This document shows, piece by piece, positions 29,479 through 30,468 of a stretch of 30,468 nucleotides of DNA (position 1 is the first letter of the stretch; the number at the start of each line of letters is the position of its first letter). Origin of the DNA: a virus. The stretch is from positions 1 through 30,468 of IMG/VR virus record IMGVR_UViG_3300048079_000078; one strand, written 5' to 3'. Position numbers and translations under genes: made by a program. The notes beneath the pieces were generated by a model. That model saw nothing but the letters and a program-made list of their open reading frames with translations. It was not told where the DNA came from and ran no database searches.

Positions 29479-30363
29479 CTAGTTTCGGAACATCAGCACG
29501 TTCGCGTGCGCGAAGTAAGCACACGCAACCGCCGTCGAGATGCCCTGGAACTTGGCGTCCTGTAGCGCGGGCACCCGGATGGCCTGGGGCGTGGCACTGT
29601 TGATGACTGCGGCCGAGGTCGTGCTCGCCGGGGGCATGAACCAGCCGAGTACCTTGGTGAAGGGGCCGGTGCTCGTGCTCTCCCGGAGCATCAACCGGCC
29701 CTCGCAGGTCGCCGCAGCGGCCGTCGAGATCGGAGTCCACCCGACGTCGTAGAGAAAACAGGTGTGGGCGCTCGGGCAGGTGAACGCGCCTGGCGTAAAA
29801 CCCTGCTCGCCGACGTGGATGACGCCGAGTAGCTCCGTCGTCGGCGCGTCCGGGATACCATCGACGACGCCGTCGGTCGTGTCGATGTGGATGAACACCC
29901 GGCCGGCGTTCGTCGTGCCGCTCGTCAGGCGCGCCGCAGTCAATCGCAGGAGTGGCACGCCGGTATCGACGAAGGTCAGGCCCGCGAGCGTCGCGGTAAA
30001 GGTGACCGGGTTGCCGTTCGCGTCGAGGCCGGAGATGCTCATGGCCTGTGTGTCGCCCGCGGAGGAGCTCGAGATCCGGGTGTTCACCGCCGCCGACGTC
30101 GGCAGAAAAACCGTGCCGGTACTGAGCGCGTCCTGCGAGCCCGACCAAACGTCCTCGGTCGTGCCGGCGGCGCTAATCGTATTCTGCGGGTTCCAGCGGT
30201 AGTAGGTGACGCCCGATACCTGGCCGAGTTGGACGAGCGTGAACCACGCCGCGGGGTGCGGGAAAAGCTCGTGCTTCGTGACCTGCGAGAGCGCCGGCGC
30301 CGGGAGCAGGATTGCCAAGAGCGCGAGCACGCCGAGCGCGCATCGACGGAGCGACTGGAGCAT
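29479..30363 (-). CDS. virion-type structural protein with N-terminal signal peptide
   Basis: Encodes 294 residues from ATG 30363, behind GGAGGA. The first 26 residues are a classical Sec signal peptide: positive n-region (SLRRC), hydrophobic core (ALGVLALLAILL) and PAPALS before the likely cleavage. The body resembles beta-rich structural proteins of phages: SAAGTTEDVWSGSQD, then AMSISGLDANGNPVTFTATL, FVDTGVPLLRLTAARLTSGT and GRVFIHI. A bare structural protein should not need export, so its true destination is uncertain. Its position between the partial upstream gene and the connector suggests capsid decoration or an exported phage product. Confidence 0.6.
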   Translation of the reverse strand: MLQSLRRCALGVLALLAILLPAPALSQVTKHELFPHPAAWFTLVQLGQVSGVTYYRWNPQNTISAAGTTEDVWSGSQDALSTGTVFLPTSAAVNTRISSSSAGDTQAMSISGLDANGNPVTFTATLAGLTFVDTGVPLLRLTAARLTSGTTNAGRVFIHIDTTDGVVDGIPDAPTTELLGVIHVGEQGFTPGAFTCPSAHTCFLYDVGWTPISTAAAATCEGRLMLRESTSTGPFTKVLGWFMPPASTTSAAVINSATPQAIRVPALQDAKFQGISTAVACAYFAHANVLMFRN

Positions 30364-30369
30364 GGTGTC

Positions 30370-30387
30370 CTCCCGCGCGCCCGGGAG
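30370..30387 (-). promoter_or_regulatory. small hairpin overlapping a ribosome binding site
   Basis: CTCCCG (30370-30375) and CGGGAG (30382-30387) form a perfect 6-bp stem with a six-base loop. On the minus strand the second arm includes the start of the GGGAGGA ribosome binding site of the signal-peptide gene, so folding could reduce its translation. No T-tract follows, so it is not a standard terminator. Confidence 0.3.
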
Positions 30388-30392
30388 CGCGC

Positions 30393-30468
30393 CTACTTCT
30401 TGACGACGGGCAGCCGCCCCTTCGGCGGCGCCCCCGGCCGGCCCGGGCGTTCGAGCGCCTTGTCGGCC
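30393..30468 (-). CDS. 3' end of an unidentified upstream gene (partial)
   Basis: One minus-strand frame is open from the right edge to TAG at 30393-30395. The 25 visible residues are Lys/Arg/Pro/Gly-rich (KALERPGRPGAPPKGRLPV then VKK), a disordered C-terminal tail. From gene order the owner would be a head-region protein, but nothing in this fragment identifies it. Confidence 0.5.
   Translation of the reverse strand, partial: ADKALERPGRPGAPPKGRLPVVKK

Noticed and set aside
1-30468. tRNA genes, CRISPR arrays, insertion sequences, attachment sites
   Set aside because: I saw no cloverleaf-like sequence, regularly spaced repeats, transposase or integrase motifs, or paired attachment-like repeats; reading by eye could miss weak cases.

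Overview
The window is a GC-rich, densely coded piece of a tailed (siphovirus-type) phage genome or prophage. Genes are packed with ATGA/GTGA stop-start overlaps, there is no rRNA or tRNA, and no stretch over 300 bases lacks a gene. The tail block follows the gene order of alphaproteobacterial gene transfer agents and their phage relatives: connector, head closure, tail completion, tail terminator, major tail protein, assembly chaperone, tape measure, DUF2460, DUF2163, NlpC/P60 peptidase, giant hub. A possible lipoprotein and spanin-like membrane proteins in the lysis region suggest a Gram-negative, high-GC host. I see no integrase, excisionase, repressor or host flank, so lytic versus temperate life cannot be decided. 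Terminase, portal, protease and capsid genes are absent and presumably lie beyond the right edge.

Layout: (1) 1-1925, plus strand: a chain of small coupled genes of unknown function, some cysteine-rich. (2) 7048-1922, minus strand: a replication and DNA-modification block, in transcription order a putative replication protein with internal iteron-like repeats, a DUF1064-type nuclease, two small unknowns, a ParB-like zinc-ribbon protein, a DNA cytosine-C5 methyltransferase and a CmoA-like SAM enzyme. (3) 7124-9872, plus strand, divergent from block 2: a probable recombination block with a putative ssDNA-annealing-type protein, a Gp157 protein, a Fis-like HTH protein, a small unknown and a small ribbon-helix-helix-like protein. 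(4) 30468-9869, minus strand: one long virion block running from head-tail joining through the tail to fibres, then a small lysis-like cassette.

The most interesting feature is the end of block 2. The C5-methyltransferase has Arg where motif X normally has Asn (GRS instead of GNS), and the next gene, coupled by GTGA, is a CmoA-like protein. In M.MpeI, changing what I recall to be this same Asn to Lys lets the enzyme use carboxy-SAM, the product of CmoA, to make 5-carboxymethylcytosine. The pair is therefore a candidate natural DNA-carboxymethylation cassette, with a ParB-like protein upstream. Other points worth attention are a probable -1 frameshift (GGGCCCC) joining the two tail-chaperone frames, a possible origin inside the replication gene, inserted domains in the tail-tip proteins, a signal peptide on a virion-like protein, and a holin-like protein continuous with a lipoprotein-like domain.

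All family calls come from reading motifs by eye; no search was run.
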